Source: CSBr16-57R1 sp041163265
Lineage (GTDB): Bacteria; Actinomycetota; Nitriliruptoria; Nitriliruptorales; Nitriliruptoraceae
Assembly (NCBI GenBank): GCA_041163265.1
Contig: JBEARL010000077.1
Span: 1 to 5,869, forward strand
Direction of reading: 5' to 3'
Length of the DNA: 5,869 nt
Position numbers and translations under genes: made by a program. Below, in pieces: positions 4,756 through 5,869 of this stretch. The notes below the pieces were generated by a model. The model saw only the letters and a list, made by a program, of their open reading frames with translations. It was not told the DNA's origin and did no database searches. The number at the start of each line of letters is the position of its first letter. Position 1 is the first letter of the stretch.

Positions 4756-5869
4756 TCAGCGGATCGAGTAGCGGAGCACGACGAGACCGGATCCACCGGC
4801 TGCGCCGGCCCCCGGGTCCGTGGTCCCGCCGGACGGGTCGTCGTCCCCGCCGCGACCGCCGCCACCTCCACCGCCCGATCCCGTCGCTCCGGCCCCCGCG
4901 GAGGCTGCGCCGACGCCTGCCCCTGCGCCGCCGCCCTGCGTGGCCGTCCCGCCGGTCCCTGCGGCACCGCCACCTCCTCCTCCACCCCCGCCGTAGGCGG
5001 ACGGTGCCGTGACGACGTCGGACGTGACGGCTGATGTCGTGCCGGCGCCGCCCGCCCCGCCGGCCGCCCCTCCACCGGCCGATCCGGTGCCCGTCTGACC
5101 GCCGCCCCCTCCAGCACCGGTGTCGACGCTGGGAGTGGGGGTCTCGCCGCGTCCCCCGCCGGCGTTCCCGGACCCCGACGTCCCGCCCGCGTAGCCGGGG
5201 AGTCCGTCGGTCCAGCCGCTCACGGCGTTGATCCCGCCGCCGATGCCGGCTCCGCCTCCCCGGGCCGTGACCGTGGAGGTCCCGTCGGAGAGGGACGAGT
5301 CGCCACCCTTCGTCCCGGTCACGCCGTTCCATGCCGACTTGTCGCTGCCGGCACCGCCGGTCCCGCCCGTCCCGACCGTGACGGTCCAGTCGACCGCGGC
5401 ACGCCCGACCGAGCCGGTCACGACCTCACCGCCTCCACCGCCGGTCCCGCCGCCACCCTGGCTGCTCGCGTAGTGGGACCCGCCGCCACCGCCCCCACCA
5501 CCGCCGACCATGAGGTGGGTCACGGTCGTCGCGATGGCCAGCGCGAACGTGCCGCCGGTCGTGAAGACATGGACGCGCTCGGTGCCGATGATCTCCTCGG
5601 TGCCGCCGGAGGCCGTCGCAATCGGGGTCGTGCTGGTCGGCGCCGTGACCCAGGGACTGGTCGTCCCACCCGCTCCGTGGGCCCGGACCCGGACGTCGTA
5701 CGCCGCATCGTTAACGAGCGCCAGGGCGTTGCCGAGCCCGTCGATGGGCAGCGTCAGGGTTGCGGCGCTCAGGACTCCGCCGACCGTCTGATACGCGGTG
5801 TCGTCGCTCGAGGCGGGCTTGTACTGGACCTCGTACCCGGTCGCGTTCGCCGCCGACGTCCAGGCCGTG
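4756..5869 (-). CDS. Fibronectin type III plus glycine-rich domain surface protein, partial (N-terminus beyond right edge)
   Basis: The minus frame is open from the right edge to TGA (4756-4758), giving 370 visible residues. The ATG at 5521-5523 is internal, because recognisable domain sequence continues upstream of it. The first ~85 visible residues are a fibronectin type III module: 'ATGYEVQYKP' then 'AAYDVRVRAHGAGGTTSPWV'. A short Thr/Pro linker leads to 'VHVFTTGGTFAL.....THLMVGGGGGGGGG', the usual start of a glycine-rich (Gly_rich) domain. About 40% of the last 255 residues are Gly, in runs of up to nine, and the protein ends in GGSGLVVLRYSIR, matching the 'GGSGIVIIRY' end of such domains. 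This class occurs in secreted or surface proteins and in phage tail fibres. With no phage genes nearby, a surface or adhesive protein is the better guess. Export is not proven because the N-terminus is missing. More FN3 or other modules probably lie upstream. Confidence 0.85.
   Translation of the reverse strand, partial: TAWTSAANATGYEVQYKPASSDDTAYQTVGGVLSAATLTLPIDGLGNALALVNDAAYDVRVRAHGAGGTTSPWVTAPTSTTPIATASGGTEEIIGTERVHVFTTGGTFALAIATTVTHLMVGGGGGGGGGSHYASSQGGGGTGGGGGEVVTGSVGRAAVDWTVTVGTGGTGGAGSDKSAWNGVTGTKGGDSSLSDGTSTVTARGGGAGIGGGINAVSGWTDGLPGYAGGTSGSGNAGGGRGETPTPSVDTGAGGGGGQTGTGSAGGGAAGGAGGAGTTSAVTSDVVTAPSAYGGGGGGGGGAAGTGGTATQGGGAGAGVGAASAGAGATGSGGGGGGGRGGDDDPSGGTTDPGAGAAGGSGLVVLRYSIR
4762..5520 (-). 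other. Glycine-rich low-complexity region
   Basis: This DNA is dominated by GGN codons on the minus strand (C-rich on the plus strand, for example 4848-4882, 4963-4993 and 5487-5511). It encodes irregular Gly runs with interspersed Ala/Ser/Thr and occasional aromatic or hydrophobic strand segments such as DWTVTVG and STVTARGG. Several G-tracts of three or more bases on the coding strand are close enough to allow G-quadruplexes in principle. The repeats are imperfect, with no fixed period. Confidence 0.6.

Noticed and set aside
3605..4771. Plus-strand frame inside the dehydrogenase
   Set aside because: It is a +2 frame of a well-supported enzyme gene and an Arg-rich low-complexity translation.
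3327..5117. Long minus-strand frame opposite the dehydrogenase
   Set aside because: It overlaps a gene with a full catalytic set and also runs out of frame through the glycine-rich gene. The composition is Arg/Gly-rich without any motif.
5521..5523. ATG as the start of a 255-residue glycine-rich protein
   Set aside because: The same frame continues upstream without a stop and encodes the front strand of the glycine-rich domain and an FN3 module, so the Met is internal.
4756..5869. Prophage tail fibre
   Set aside because: The glycine-rich domain allows it, but no other phage gene, attachment site or integrase is seen. The right flank is unseen, so this is only set aside.

Overview
The window is very GC-rich (about three quarters G+C by eye). 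It has strong G/C third-position bias and Ala/Val/Asp/Arg-rich proteins. This fits a high-GC actinobacterium. The bacterial eRF1-like gene and the GabD1-like dehydrogenase agree with that, but no marker fixes the genus. There is no rRNA, tRNA, CRISPR array, transposase or phage gene.

Layout: four genes, two of them cut by the window edges. (1) 1-1898, minus: start and first 632 codons of a secreted protein made of four tandem ~135-residue Ig-like units, each with one spaced Cys pair, followed by a Gly/Asp and Pro-rich tail that runs off the left edge. (2) 2053-3153, minus: a complete 366-residue protein of the bacterial archaeo-eukaryotic release factor-like (baeRF) group, with an eRF1-type C-terminal signature but no GGQ motif. 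(3) 3339-4715, plus: a complete GabD1/Sad-type succinate-semialdehyde dehydrogenase. (4) 4756-5869, minus: the 3' part of a surface or secreted protein with a fibronectin type III module followed by a glycine-rich domain, entering from the right edge.

Intergenic DNA: 1899-2052 holds the RBS of gene 1, an operator-like imperfect palindrome, and a strong GC hairpin that probably terminates gene 2. 3154-3338 lies between the divergent genes 2 and 3 and must carry both promoters. It has a 10-bp direct repeat just before gene 3 and a small hairpin in the gene 2 leader. 4716-4755 lies between convergent genes 3 and 4 and folds as two mutually exclusive hairpins.

Functional reading: the dehydrogenase (GABA/succinate semialdehyde metabolism) and the baeRF protein (possible ribosome-associated or rescue role) are cytoplasmic and not obviously linked. 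The two flanking genes encode extracellular repeat or low-complexity proteins that probably act at the cell surface. The window does not look like a single defence or biosynthetic system. The most distinctive items are the Cys-paired tandem-repeat surface protein with recently duplicated units and the GGQ-less eRF1-like protein.
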